64,000 nucleotides of DNA from Amycolatopsis japonica (lineage in GTDB: Bacteria > Actinomycetota > Actinomycetes > Mycobacteriales > Pseudonocardiaceae). Both the position numbers and the translations under genes were made by a program. The DNA is taken from positions 6,944,001-7,008,000 of the forward strand of contig NZ_CP008953.1 in assembly GCF_000732925.1 (NCBI RefSeq), written 5' to 3'. Shown here in pieces: positions 8,857 to 17,239 of this stretch. Within the stretch, counting starts at the first letter, position 1. The number at the start of each line of letters is the position of its first letter. The notes beneath the pieces are model-generated. The model was given only the letters and a program-made list of their open reading frames with translations, was not told where the DNA came from and did no database searches.

Positions 8857-10062
8857 ATGACCACGACCGAGCCCCGGATCCGATCCGGCAATGAATGGCT
8901 GTCGGCCGCGAAGGAGGTCGCCGCGGAACTCGCGGTGAACGCGGCCGAGCGCGACCGGAAGAACGAAACGCCCTACGCGGAAGTCCGGCTGCTCAAGGAT
9001 TCCGGCCTGGTGACGCTGCTCGGCCCGGTCGAGCACGGCGGAGGCGGCCAGAGCTGGGAGACCGCCTATCGCGTCATCCGCGAGGTCGCCCGCGGTGACG
9101 GCTCGATCGGCCAACTGCTCGGCTACCACTATCTCTGGGCCTGGGCCGCGCGCCTCGTGGCGACCGACGACCAGATCGCCGCCGTCGAAGAACTGTATAC
9201 GCGAAACGATTTCTTCTTCGGCGGCGCGGTCAACCCCCGCGATTCCGATCTGAAGATCGCCGAGGACGGCGACGAGATCGTCTACAACGGACACAAGTCG
9301 TTCTCCACCGGAAGCAAGGTCTCGGATCTGACCGTGCTGGAGGGCGTCCTCGAAGGCACCGAGGACCACATCTTCGCGATCGTCCCGTCCGGACAGGACG
9401 GAATCGTCTTCCACGACGACTGGGACAACATCGGCCAGAGGCTCACCGAATCGGGCAGCGTGACCATCACCGACGTGCGCGTCCCGTGGGCGAGCGCGGC
9501 GGGTTACGTCGACAAGAAGTTCCACCCGCTGACCTACAACACGCTCAACGTCCCGGCGATCCAGCTGGTGTTCGCCAACTTCTATCTCGGCATCGCGCAA
9601 GGCGCGCTCGAAACCGCGCTGGCGTACACGCGCGAGCACACCCGGGCGTGGCCGTACGGCGGCGACAACAAGCCATCCGCCGGCGAGGAGTGGTACATCC
9701 TCGACGGCTACGGGGATCTCCAGTCGAAGCTGTGGGCGGCCGAGGCGCTGGTGGACAAGGCCGGGACCGCGATCTCCGCCGTGCTGCACGCTCCGCGCGA
9801 GGAACTGACCCCCGAGGCACGCGGCGAGGTCGCGGTCCTCATCGCCGCCGCCAAACAGCGCGTGATCGATACCGGCCTCGAAATCGGCACGAAGATCTTC
9901 GAGCTGACCGGCGCCCGCGCGAGCGCCACGAAATACGGTCTGGACCGGTTCTGGCGGAATCTGCGGACGCACTCCCTGCACGATCCGGTGGCGTACAAAC
10001 GCCGTGAAGTCGGTGCTTACGCCTTGCTGAACGAACTTCCTGAGCCCACCTGGTACACCTGA
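8857..10062 (+). CDS. DszC/SfnB-type flavin-dependent monooxygenase (acyl-CoA dehydrogenase fold)
   Basis: A 401-residue cytoplasmic flavoenzyme of the acyl-CoA dehydrogenase superfamily, in the subgroup that uses reduced FMN to oxygenate sulfur compounds (dibenzothiophene monooxygenase DszC, sulfone monooxygenase SfnB). It shows the family's helical N-terminal domain (GPVEHGGGGQSWETAYRVI), the central beta domain with HKSFSTGSKVSD, and the C-terminal four-helix segment ending in a conserved His-rich stretch (RTHSLHDPVAYKRRE). A separate flavin reductase would be needed and is not in the window. The ATG at 8857 is chosen because the longer in-frame start lies inside the predicted promoter. 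The ribosome site is weak (ACGGA). A role in sulfur salvage is likely from family; the substrate is unknown. Confidence 0.8.
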   Translation: MTTTEPRIRSGNEWLSAAKEVAAELAVNAAERDRKNETPYAEVRLLKDSGLVTLLGPVEHGGGGQSWETAYRVIREVARGDGSIGQLLGYHYLWAWAARLVATDDQIAAVEELYTRNDFFFGGAVNPRDSDLKIAEDGDEIVYNGHKSFSTGSKVSDLTVLEGVLEGTEDHIFAIVPSGQDGIVFHDDWDNIGQRLTESGSVTITDVRVPWASAAGYVDKKFHPLTYNTLNVPAIQLVFANFYLGIAQGALETALAYTREHTRAWPYGGDNKPSAGEEWYILDGYGDLQSKLWAAEALVDKAGTAISAVLHAPREELTPEARGEVAVLIAAAKQRVIDTGLEIGTKIFELTGARASATKYGLDRFWRNLRTHSLHDPVAYKRREVGAYALLNELPEPTWYT

Positions 10063-10078
10063 GTCCTGGCGAAGTGAC

Positions 10079-10112
10079 TTCTGGGCACACCGGCGAGCCG
10101 GTGTGCCCAGAA
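10079..10112. terminator. 15-bp perfect hairpin, bidirectional terminator
   Basis: Arms 10079-10093 (TTCTGGGCACACCGG) and 10098-10112 pair perfectly around a CGAG tetraloop. It lies between the convergent DszC-like gene (end 10062) and spo0M (end 10120), so it probably ends both transcripts. Confidence 0.75.
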
Positions 10113-10119
10113 AGCCGGA

Positions 10120-11094
10120 TCACTCCTCGAAACCCTCGTCGCCGCCGTCGAAGACGTCCTCCATGACCTCGCCGAGGATCATGCCGCCGACCACACCGGC
10201 CGCGGCACCGGCGACCACACCGCCCATCCCCGGACCACGCCTGCCGTGGTGACCGTGATGACCGTGGTGGTCGTAGTCGTGGCCGTAGTGCTCCTGGTGC
10301 CCGCCGAACATGGCGTGCCCGCCGCCGGATTCGGCGACCTTGGCCAGCCAGCCGTCGATGGCGGCGGCCCAGTCGGTGCGCAGCGCCTCCTCGTGCGAGA
10401 CGTGGAAGCGGCCGAAGGAGTCGCCGCCGGAGCGGAACATGCCGCCGCGCTTGTCCGCCTCCAGCACCACGACGAGGTCGTCCGGGCTCGCGACGAAGGT
10501 CAGCTCCACCTGGCTGACCCGGCCGGCGTAGCGCGACGGCGGGAAGAACTCGATCTCCTGGAAGAACCCGAGCTCCTGCCGGACACCGTGCAAACGCCCG
10601 GCCTCCACGTCGGCGCTGCGGAAGGAGAAGCCCAGCTCGCCGAACGCCTCCAGCACCCGGTCCTGCGATTCCAGCGGCCCGACGAGCACCGGGTCGAGGT
10701 CGCCCTTGTCCGGCGCACCGGCGATGACGAGTTCGGTACGCACGCCGACGACCATGCCCGGCAGCTCACGCCCGCCCACCGCGCTGATCGGCGTCTCCCA
10801 CGGCAAGGCGATCTGGAACGGGACGGTCGTCAGCTGCCCCGCCGTCACCCGTACCTTGCGGCCCGCGCTGACCCGCAGGAACTCCGCGGTCCCGGCCCGC
10901 TCGTGGTCGCCGTGCTCGACCTCGACCCTGGTGACCAGCGAAAGCAGGATCTCCTCGATCTGGGCGTCGCTCGAACCGCCCTGGATGCGGACCTGGCCGG
11001 TGATCACCTCGCCGGGAACGGCGTGCGGCGAGTCGAGCACGGTGTCGACGGACGGGCCGCCGACCCCGAAGGCGCTGAGCATCCGTTTGAACAT
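10120..11094 (-). CDS. spo0M: Spo0M-family arrestin-like protein with His/Gly-rich tail
   Basis: A 324-residue cytoplasmic protein. Residues 1-250 match Spo0M (sporulation-control/SpoOM), a two-sheet arrestin-like fold: MFKRMLSAFGVGGPSVDTVL at the start, then PGEVITGQVRIQGG. In Bacillus, Spo0M affects sporulation and cell shape; in actinomycetes its role is poorly known. The C-terminal 70 residues are unusual: a His-rich stretch (about residues 264-282, pattern HYGHDYDHHGHHGHHG) runs into a Gly/Ala segment that looks membrane-inserting or glycine-zipper-like (GGVVAGAAAGVVGGMILGE), then an acidic end. The ATG at 11094 has a strong GGAGGAAA site. Two near-identical 12-mers lie just upstream. 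Confidence 0.85.
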   Translation of the reverse strand: MFKRMLSAFGVGGPSVDTVLDSPHAVPGEVITGQVRIQGGSSDAQIEEILLSLVTRVEVEHGDHERAGTAEFLRVSAGRKVRVTAGQLTTVPFQIALPWETPISAVGGRELPGMVVGVRTELVIAGAPDKGDLDPVLVGPLESQDRVLEAFGELGFSFRSADVEAGRLHGVRQELGFFQEIEFFPPSRYAGRVSQVELTFVASPDDLVVVLEADKRGGMFRSGGDSFGRFHVSHEEALRTDWAAAIDGWLAKVAESGGGHAMFGGHQEHYGHDYDHHGHHGHHGRRGPGMGGVVAGAAAGVVGGMILGEVMEDVFDGGDEGFEE

Positions 11095-11112
11095 CAGGGA
11101 TTTCCTCCGCTG

Positions 11113-11139
11113 GGTACTGGAACAGGGGGTACCGGAACA
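11113..11139. promoter_or_regulatory. Direct repeat in the spo0M leader
   Basis: GGTACTGGAACA (11113-11124) and GGTACCGGAACA (11128-11139) are 12-mers with one mismatch and a 15-bp period. They lie just upstream of the spo0M ribosome site in a 120-bp gap, and could be an activator or repressor site. Confidence 0.35.
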
Positions 11140-11214
11140 CTTCGACTACTACCGAGATCCGTCGCGGCACGCCAGGCAAACCGGGTTAAAAACCCCTAAA
11201 CGGGCGCGACGTCA

Positions 11215-12558
11215 CTACCTTCTCAGATCGGCCTGACGGACGTCGTGCAGGTGGATGACGACGTCGTAGGAGCGGCCGAGCGAGATGTCCGCCGGGTCGA
11301 CGGGGAACAGCGTGCCGATGGTGCGGGTGGGCCGGGCGGTGTCCAGCCAGGCGCGGGCGGCGGGCGGCGCGGTGCGCAGGTCCAGGTAGAAGTCGTCGAA
11401 CCGGACCCGGTCGAGGGTGTCCTCATTCGTCCCGGACGGCGCGGACGGGACGGAGAACGGCTTCCACTCGCCGCCTACCGCGGTGTCCTTGGACAGGAAG
11501 GAACCCCGGTCGAAGCTGAACCCGATCGGCAGATAGCCGCGGCCCAGCGTCTCGCGCAGGAAGGCGCCTTGGGTCTTCGGGTAGATCGACGGCATGTCGG
11601 GGATGTACGCGACATGGGCGTTGTGCGCGGAGAGCAGGATTTTGTGGCCGGTCCGCCGCTGCCACCAGGCCACGTTCTGCGCCATCGCCTGGTCGCGCAG
11701 GATCTGGGCCGCGGGCAGCCCCTTCGGATCCGCGAGGTCGACAGCGAGGAAGCGGGCGGTCTGCGCGACGAACCGGGCATGCTGCTCGGTCCAGCCGTAG
11801 GCGTCCGCGCCGGCCAGACCCTTGACCAGCTCGAAGGCCTGCTCCGCCTGCGTGGCGAGCCGTCGTCGCTCGTCGACGGGTTTGCGCACGTAGGCGAACG
11901 CGTCGTCGATCGGGCGCAGTCCCGTGTACAGCTCGTTGAGCCGGGGCAGCGCCTCCGGATGATGCCTGCCGATGTAGTCGGTGATCCGCGCGAAGAACGC
12001 GTCGTTCACCGAAGGCGCGCCGAGGTCGTCACCGACGAAGTGCACCGTGCGATCGGGATGCGCGCGGTTGTGATCGCGCATCCACCGGATCAGGCTGACG
12101 AACTCCTCGCGATCCCACGGGGATCCGGCCAGCGTGCGCTTCGCGATCTCACGGGCGTCGCCGCGCCCGGTCTGGACGTACTCGTCGATCTCCAGGCCGG
12201 CGGACCAGCTGAGCTCCAGCGCGAAGGCCCGGAACCCCTTTTCCTCCACGAGGTAGCGGAACACCCGCTCCTTCATGGTGAAGAACTCGTGGGAGCCGTG
12301 GGTCGCCTCGCCGAGGCCGACCACCTTCGCGTCGGCGATCATCCCGCCCAGCGCCCGGAGATCGGCAGTGTTACGGCCCGGTTCGGTCGAGCGCAACGGA
12401 TGCGCCGCCCGGTCCAGCGACCGCACCGGATCCCGCCAGGTCGTGGTCGTCTCCGCCGCGAGAGCCGGACTCGTCAAGGGAGCGAGCACCGCCCCCGTCA
12501 CCACCACGGCGGCGGCCACCACTCCCCGTCTCGCCCACCGTTTCCGGCCGTTCTTCAT
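11215..12558 (-). CDS. Secreted erythromycin esterase-family protein
   Basis: A 447-residue exported protein. The N terminus is basic (MKNGRKRWARRG), followed by a hydrophobic core and an AETTTT cleavage region. The rest is an erythromycin-esterase/EreA-type fold with the hallmark GLGEATHGSHEF and ALELSWSAG motifs, where the catalytic His and Glu residues of this family sit, and SAHNAHVAY later. The ATG at 12558 is preferred to upstream starts because AAGGGG is 9 nt before it. Family members include macrolide esterases and many uncharacterised hydrolases; the signal peptide argues against assuming macrolide resistance. The dioxygenase gene lies 192 bp upstream on the same strand, separated by a large hairpin. 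Confidence 0.8.
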   Translation of the reverse strand: MKNGRKRWARRGVVAAAVVVTGAVLAPLTSPALAAETTTTWRDPVRSLDRAAHPLRSTEPGRNTADLRALGGMIADAKVVGLGEATHGSHEFFTMKERVFRYLVEEKGFRAFALELSWSAGLEIDEYVQTGRGDAREIAKRTLAGSPWDREEFVSLIRWMRDHNRAHPDRTVHFVGDDLGAPSVNDAFFARITDYIGRHHPEALPRLNELYTGLRPIDDAFAYVRKPVDERRRLATQAEQAFELVKGLAGADAYGWTEQHARFVAQTARFLAVDLADPKGLPAAQILRDQAMAQNVAWWQRRTGHKILLSAHNAHVAYIPDMPSIYPKTQGAFLRETLGRGYLPIGFSFDRGSFLSKDTAVGGEWKPFSVPSAPSGTNEDTLDRVRFDDFYLDLRTAPPAARAWLDTARPTRTIGTLFPVDPADISLGRSYDVVIHLHDVRQADLRR

Positions 12559-12669
12559 AACGCTCACCCCTTCGTTCCGCTGTCGAAATCGATCATCGTC
12601 GACGGAACGGTGGGGGCGCATTGAAGCAAAGCTCCTACTTGGGGTGGGGTTTTCCTCACCCCATGGGAA

Positions 12670-12722
12670 GCGGGTGGACCCCGCCGCCGGGGTGTGGGAC
12701 CCGGCGGCGGGAATCCACCCGC
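12670..12722 (-). terminator. Large GC-rich hairpin after the dioxygenase gene
   Basis: GCGGGTGGA (12670-12678) pairs with 12714-12722, and a GC-only inner stem (CCGCCGCCGGG against CCCGGCGGCGG) closes a short loop. It begins 28 bp past the dioxygenase stop. There is no U-tract on the minus strand, so it may act as a processing or stability element as much as a terminator. Confidence 0.5.
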
Positions 12723-12750
12723 GTTTATCTCCCTCCGCAGCGGCTGTCCG

Positions 12751-13593
12751 TCACTCCGCGCGCCACAACGCGGGTGTGGACGGCGGCTCCCAGCCGGGCT
12801 GGGCGGTGTGCGCCTGCAAGCACACGTAACCGCGACCGCTGTAGGTGACCCGGGCGCCCGCGGAATAGCCGGTTCCCGCCGCCCAGGTCGTCCCGCCGGG
12901 CGGGTTGGAGGTCGAAGTCGACGTCGTCGGCGTCGTACTGGTCGGCCGCGAGGTCGACGTCGGCGTCTGCGGCACGTTCAACACGAAGTCGAACGCCGCC
13001 TCCTTGGCCGTACCCGCGTCCCGGACGGTCATCAGCAGCCGCGGATCGAAGATCGTGTCGGTGTTGTTGCGCGGCTCGTTGGGGAAGTAGAGCTGCGTGG
13101 TCAGCACCGGCCTGCCGGGGGCCTGGACCTTGACGTGGATGTGCCGCGTACGACCGGGGTACAGACCGGGCACGATGGTGCTCAGCGAGAAAGCGCCCTG
13201 GTCGTTCGTGAACTGGTGACCGCGGAAGGTGTACCCCACGTTGTCGTAGGCGCCGTTGACGTCCGCCTGCCAGAAGTCCAGCAGCGCCCGCGCGATCGGC
13301 AGGCAGCCGAGCCCGAACACGTAGCCGGACACGGTGAGCCGCGTTCCCGGCGTGCCCGCCGTGACGAGCGAGGTGCGCTGCGGGGAATTCGGCTTGAAAT
13401 AAGGACCTTCGGTCTGCGGGATGGTCGGGTCGTCCCCGTCGTCGCAGTACGGGGTCAGCTCGGGTGCCTGGCCGCTCGCGACGGTGGTGCGCGCGAGAGC
13501 GGGGCCGCCGATCAACGCGACCGGAGCCGCCACACCCGCGGCGATCGCGGCCTTCAGCACGGTCTTCCGGCTGAGCTTGTTCTCTTCGTCCAT
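12751..13593 (-). CDS. Tat-exported intradiol ring-cleavage dioxygenase fused to a carbohydrate-binding module
   Basis: 280 residues. The N terminus has a twin-arginine-like leader (SRKTVLKAAIAAG, with RK in place of RR). Residues 50-205 are an intradiol catechol-type dioxygenase with the non-heme iron ligands visible: Tyr in NGAYDNVG, Tyr in GLYPGRTRH and the two His of RHIHVKV. A Thr/Ser/Pro-rich linker (about 208-232) leads to a C-terminal CBM5/12-like module (WAAGTGYSAGARVTY to the final LWRAE) that binds chitin or cellulose. The same architecture is known from the Streptomyces protein SACTE_2871, an extracellular enzyme for lignin-derived catechols, so a role on decaying plant matter is likely. 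The start has a GAGGAG site. Confidence 0.88.
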   Translation of the reverse strand: MDEENKLSRKTVLKAAIAAGVAAPVALIGGPALARTTVASGQAPELTPYCDDGDDPTIPQTEGPYFKPNSPQRTSLVTAGTPGTRLTVSGYVFGLGCLPIARALLDFWQADVNGAYDNVGYTFRGHQFTNDQGAFSLSTIVPGLYPGRTRHIHVKVQAPGRPVLTTQLYFPNEPRNNTDTIFDPRLLMTVRDAGTAKEAAFDFVLNVPQTPTSTSRPTSTTPTTSTSTSNPPGGTTWAAGTGYSAGARVTYSGRGYVCLQAHTAQPGWEPPSTPALWRAE

Positions 13594-13671
13594 ACCTGCT
13601 CCTCGTGGGGGCTTCGGGAATCACCCTCGACGGTATGGAGAAGATCAGCTGCGGACGATGGACTGGGGTGG

Positions 13672-14577
13672 TCAGTCGTGGTGAATCTCCGGGGGCGCGT
13701 CTCCGGTCCGGCGGTAATCACCGGGGCTCAACCCCGTTTCCCGCCGGAAGAACCGGCAGAAATACGCGGGATCCGCGAAACCGACCCGGCTGGCGACCTG
13801 CCGCACGGTGAGATCCGTGCCGAGCAGGAACCGTTTCGCCTCCCGTGTCCGCGCCTCGCGCATCAGTTGTGCCGCCGTCCGGCCGGTCGCCGTTTTCACC
13901 GCGTCGGTGAGATATCCCGGCGTGACCCCGATACGTTCCGCGAGCGCGCCGACCGACCAGAGCCCGAGGTCGGGTCTGCCGAGCAACCGGGCGAATTCCG
14001 TGCCCACCGCCTGTGCCCTGGCCGGCGGACGCGGATCCGCCAGGCCGGGAAGCCGTCCCGCCCGCACGATCAGCACGTGCATCAGGGCCCGCAGCACCGA
14101 ATCGGTACCCTGCCCGCCACAACGGAATTCCTCGTCGAGTTCGGCGACCAGCCGCGCCGTCTCCTCGGCCGCGCGTTCGTCGAGCCGCCACGGCTGCTGG
14201 CTGAGCCTTCGCAGGGTTTCGCGATCCGACGGATGTTCGAGCAGGAAATCGTCGGTGAACAACACGACGAATCCGGTGAGATCGCGGGCATCCCAATGAT
14301 GCACCTGCCCCGGTGTTATGACCGCGAGTTGCGGCGGCCCCAATTCCCAGCGGGTGAAATCGATGACGTGGTCGCCGGTGCCGCCGGTGACATGGACGAT
14401 TTCGTAGAAGGTGTGCCGATGCGGGAACGCCGCCCGCGACATCGGCCCGATCGTGTCGAAGGTGCCGACCGTGAACGGCAGGGCGTCCGGCGCGCGGACC
14501 TCCAGCCGATGCAGTGGCAATTCCCCCGCCTTCGGTTTCAGGCAAGGCGTCCTCGGCAACACCGTCGTTCCGCGCAT
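13672..14577 (-). CDS. AraC-family transcriptional regulator with cupin sensor
   Basis: 301 residues. The N-terminal 150 residues form an AraC cupin-type ligand-binding domain (FPHRHTFYEIVHVTGG, then ITPGQVHHWD). The C-terminal 100 residues carry two helix-turn-helix motifs (LAERIGVTPGYLTDAV and VRQVASRVGFADPAYFCRFF), with the AraC signature ending in GLSPGDYRR. It is divergent from the membrane glycosyltransferase gene (start 14712), with 134 bp between starts, and lies 78 bp beyond the dioxygenase start on the same strand. Either neighbour could be its target. The effector is unknown; aromatic compounds are plausible given the dioxygenase. Confidence 0.85.
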   Translation of the reverse strand: MRGTTVLPRTPCLKPKAGELPLHRLEVRAPDALPFTVGTFDTIGPMSRAAFPHRHTFYEIVHVTGGTGDHVIDFTRWELGPPQLAVITPGQVHHWDARDLTGFVVLFTDDFLLEHPSDRETLRRLSQQPWRLDERAAEETARLVAELDEEFRCGGQGTDSVLRALMHVLIVRAGRLPGLADPRPPARAQAVGTEFARLLGRPDLGLWSVGALAERIGVTPGYLTDAVKTATGRTAAQLMREARTREAKRFLLGTDLTVRQVASRVGFADPAYFCRFFRRETGLSPGDYRRTGDAPPEIHHD

Positions 14578-14711
14578 GGATCGGTCCCTTTCACCACACT
14601 GGGGAATGAAAAGTCTAGACCAATGTTCGCGCCGTGACTGCCGACGGAAGTCGCTTCTCCCCCGCCGGGTACAGTCGGATCATCGACGCACGTCCGAAGG
14701 GTCACCACGCG

Positions 14712-15890
14712 ATGTCTCCCACCAAGTCGCGCGGTCGGGCCCAGTGGTCGCTCGGCGCGTTCGCCGCTTTGGCGCTGGCGTGCGTCGTGGCCATGGCGAC
14801 GGCGGGCACTTCGCACAGCGACCTCGAGATCTACCGTTTCGGCGTCGACACGCTGTGGAGCGGCGGCGATCTCTACGGCGCGTTGCCGCTTTCCGAGGCC
14901 GGCATCCCCCTGCTGTTCATCTACCCGCCGTTCGCCGCGTTGGTGCTCACCCCGCTGGCGCTGGTCCCGTGGACGGGCGCGGTACTCCTGCTGTTCGCGC
15001 TCAGCCTGGCCACGCTGGGCATCACCTTCTACGGGATCGTCCGCACGCTGTGGCCGTCCGGGGACCGGCGGAAGGCGTTGCTCGTCGCGTCGCTGGCGAT
15101 CACCCCGGCGCTCTTCCTCGAACCGGTCCGCCAGACACTCGGTTTCGGCCAGATCAACCTGTTGCTGATGGGTCTCGTCGCGGCCGACTGCCTGCTGGCA
15201 CGGGGTCGTTACCGGGGCATCGGGGTCGGTCTCGCCGCGGCCGTCAAGCTGACGCCGATGGCGTTCCTGCTGTTCTTCCTGGTGCGCAAGGACTTCCGTG
15301 GCGCACTGACCGCGGTGGGCACGTTCGTGGCCGCCTCGGCCGTCGCGTTCGCGGTCGCCCCGGAGGCGTCCGCGCGCTACTGGTTCGGCGGACTCGCCGG
15401 GGCGTCCGGGATCAGCGGCACTTCGTTCCACACCAACCAGACCCTGCAAGCGGTGCTGGCGCGCTTCGGCGTCGAGTCCGCCGCGAAGCCGCTCTGGATC
15501 GTCCTCACCGGTGTGCTACTGGTGCTGGTGACGGTGACCATGTACCGCTCGGCACCGGTGCAGGCACTGCTGCTGAACGCGACATTCGCCCTGCTCATCT
15601 CACCGACGTCGTGGTCGCATCACTGGGTGTGGATCGCCCCGGCGCTGTTCACCACAGTCGCCTTCGCGGTGCTCAGGCGTCAGGATCGCCGCAGGGCGGC
15701 AGCCTGGCTAGCCGTCACCGGCGTCGTCGCCACGATCTTCGTCGCGGCCCCGTTCCGGTACTTCCCGGCCTTCGACCGGCCGGGCCAGACATGGACGACC
15801 ACCCAGCAGTGGCTGGGGAACTGCTACGTCCTCGCGGGCCTGATCTTCCTCACCGTCGCCGGCGTGCTAGCGCTACGGAAGCGCGTCTAG
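14712..15890 (+). CDS. GT87 polyprenol-phosphate-mannose-type membrane glycosyltransferase
   Basis: A 392-residue integral membrane protein with about ten hydrophobic helices. An early periplasmic acidic motif (SHSDLEIYRFGVDTLW) and GDLYGALP followed by FIYPPFAALVLTPL are the signatures of the DUF2029/GT87 family, which uses polyprenyl-phosphate-mannose to glycosylate lipids or glycans outside the membrane (PimE and arabinogalactan enzymes). The ATG at 14712 has a GAAGGG site upstream; an in-frame GTG at 14634 would add 26 residues with no better ribosome site. It is monocistronic, and a GntR operon follows. The acceptor is unknown. Confidence 0.75.
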   Translation: MSPTKSRGRAQWSLGAFAALALACVVAMATAGTSHSDLEIYRFGVDTLWSGGDLYGALPLSEAGIPLLFIYPPFAALVLTPLALVPWTGAVLLLFALSLATLGITFYGIVRTLWPSGDRRKALLVASLAITPALFLEPVRQTLGFGQINLLLMGLVAADCLLARGRYRGIGVGLAAAVKLTPMAFLLFFLVRKDFRGALTAVGTFVAASAVAFAVAPEASARYWFGGLAGASGISGTSFHTNQTLQAVLARFGVESAAKPLWIVLTGVLLVLVTVTMYRSAPVQALLLNATFALLISPTSWSHHWVWIAPALFTTVAFAVLRRQDRRRAAAWLAVTGVVATIFVAAPFRYFPAFDRPGQTWTTTQQWLGNCYVLAGLIFLTVAGVLALRKRV

Positions 15891-15903
15891 CGATCCCCCT
15901 GTC

Positions 15904-15956
15904 TTGACACCGCGCTCCTTCATGTCTCTATAGTACTAGGTAACTAGATAAATGGA
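15904..15956 (+). promoter_or_regulatory. Promoter and YtrA-type operator of the GntR-ABC operon
   Basis: TTGACA (15904-15909) and TATAGT (15929-15934) make a strong promoter, with 19 bp of spacing. The -10 box overlaps an inverted repeat TACTAG-GTAA-CTAGATA (about 15933-15949) with CTAG half-sites, the kind of element bound by YtrA-subfamily GntR repressors. GGAG at 15953-15956 is the ribosome site of the next gene. Autoregulation is the expected reading. Confidence 0.6.
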
Positions 15957-15962
15957 GTAACC

Positions 15963-16355
15963 ATGATCGAGTTCCACCTCGAGGACCACTCCGGCCTGTC
16001 GCCGTATCTGCAGCTCGTCCGCCAGGTGCGGCAGGCGCTGCGGCTGGGCCTGCTCGCCGAGGGCGACCAGCTGCCGACGGTCAAGGAAGTGGTGGCCCGG
16101 CTGGCGATCAATCCCAACACCGTGCTCAAGGCGTATCGCGAGCTCGAACACGAAGGCCTCGTCGCCGCGAGGCCGGGCGTCGGCACCTTCGTGACCGCGA
16201 CGCTCACCGACGGATCCCTCGCCGCGCACGGCCCCCTGCGGATGGATCTGCAGCGATGGCTGGCGAAGGCCCGCAAGGCCGGGCTCGACGACGAGAGCAT
16301 CGAGGCGCTGTTCATGACGACCTTTCGGACCGTCGCCGGAGAGGAAATAGCATGA
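15963..16355 (+). CDS. GntR-family (YtrA subfamily) transcriptional regulator
   Basis: 130 residues. The N-terminal winged helix-turn-helix (YLQLVRQVRQALRLGLLAEG, then LPTVKEVVARLAINPNTVLK) is followed by only about 50 residues of effector region, the short C terminus that defines the YtrA subfamily. Such proteins repress the ABC operon they head. It overlaps the ATPase gene by ATGA and has an operator-like repeat over its own promoter. The inducer is probably a cell-envelope stress or antibiotic signal, as for YtrA in Bacillus; that part is inference. Confidence 0.9.
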   Translation: MIEFHLEDHSGLSPYLQLVRQVRQALRLGLLAEGDQLPTVKEVVARLAINPNTVLKAYRELEHEGLVAARPGVGTFVTATLTDGSLAAHGPLRMDLQRWLAKARKAGLDDESIEALFMTTFRTVAGEEIA

Positions 16356-17239
16356 CCGCCGTCCTGCGAACAGAGGGTCTCGGCAAGAGATACGGCAAGA
16401 ACTGGGCGCTTTCCGAGTGCACGCTGGACATCCCGGCCGGGCACGTGGTCGGACTGGTCGGTCCCAACGGGGCGGGCAAGACCACGCTGCTGAACATGGC
16501 CGCCGGTCAGCTGCCACCGACCACCGGCCGGATCACCGTGCTGGGCGGGCGTCCCGGCGCCAGCCCGGCCCAGCTCGCCAAGGTCGGCTTCGTCGCGCAG
16601 GACACCCCGACCTACGCCGGTCTTTCCGTCGCGGACCACCTGCGGCTCGGTGCGCGGCTGAACCCCGGCTGGGACGACGCGCTGGCCAGGGACCGGATCG
16701 CCCGGCTCGGTCTCGATCTCGCGCGCAAGGCCGGAAAACTTTCGGGCGGGCAACGCGCCCAGCTCGCCCTCACCCTCGGCGTGGCGAAACGACCGGAACT
16801 GCTGCTCCTCGACGAACCCGTCGCCGCGCTCGATCCCTTGGCGCGCCGCGAATTCCTGCAGGGGCTGCTCGAAGCCACCGTCGAGCAGGAACTGAACGTG
16901 GTGCTGTCGTCCCATCTGGTCTCGGATCTGGAACGCGCCTGCGACTTCCTGATCGTGCTCATCGACTCCCGTGTGCAGGTGTCCGGCGAGGTCGAGACCC
17001 TGCTCGCGACCCACCACCGCCTGACCGGCCCGCGCCGTGACGCCGCCAGGCTCCCGTCGAGCCAGCACATCGTCTCGGAAAGCCATACGGACGTCCAAAG
17101 TACCTTCGTCGTCCGCACCGAGGAGCCGATCCACGATCCGGTGTGGACGGTGAGCAAGCTGAGCCTCGAAGACCTCGTACTGGCCTACCTGACCAAAACC
17201 ACCGCGAACCACCGGCGGATCCTGGAGGTCCGGAGATGA
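16352..17239 (+). CDS. ABC transporter ATP-binding protein
   Basis: A 295-residue cytoplasmic ATPase with Walker A GPNGAGKTT, Q-loop FVAQDTPTY, signature LSGGQRAQ, Walker B LLLLDEPVAALDP and switch SSHLVSDLE. The C-terminal about 70 residues form the extra domain typical of the drug/bacitracin-type ABC-2 ATPases. It overlaps the GntR regulator upstream and the permease downstream by 4 bp each. It should pair with the following permease as an export or remodelling system induced through the GntR protein. Confidence 0.9.
   Translation: MTAVLRTEGLGKRYGKNWALSECTLDIPAGHVVGLVGPNGAGKTTLLNMAAGQLPPTTGRITVLGGRPGASPAQLAKVGFVAQDTPTYAGLSVADHLRLGARLNPGWDDALARDRIARLGLDLARKAGKLSGGQRAQLALTLGVAKRPELLLLDEPVAALDPLARREFLQGLLEATVEQELNVVLSSHLVSDLERACDFLIVLIDSRVQVSGEVETLLATHHRLTGPRRDAARLPSSQHIVSESHTDVQSTFVVRTEEPIHDPVWTVSKLSLEDLVLAYLTKTTANHRRILEVRR

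Noticed and set aside
11215..12558. Macrolide resistance gene
   Set aside because: Only the family is evident. The protein is exported and has no resistance-gene context, so a resistance role is not supported.
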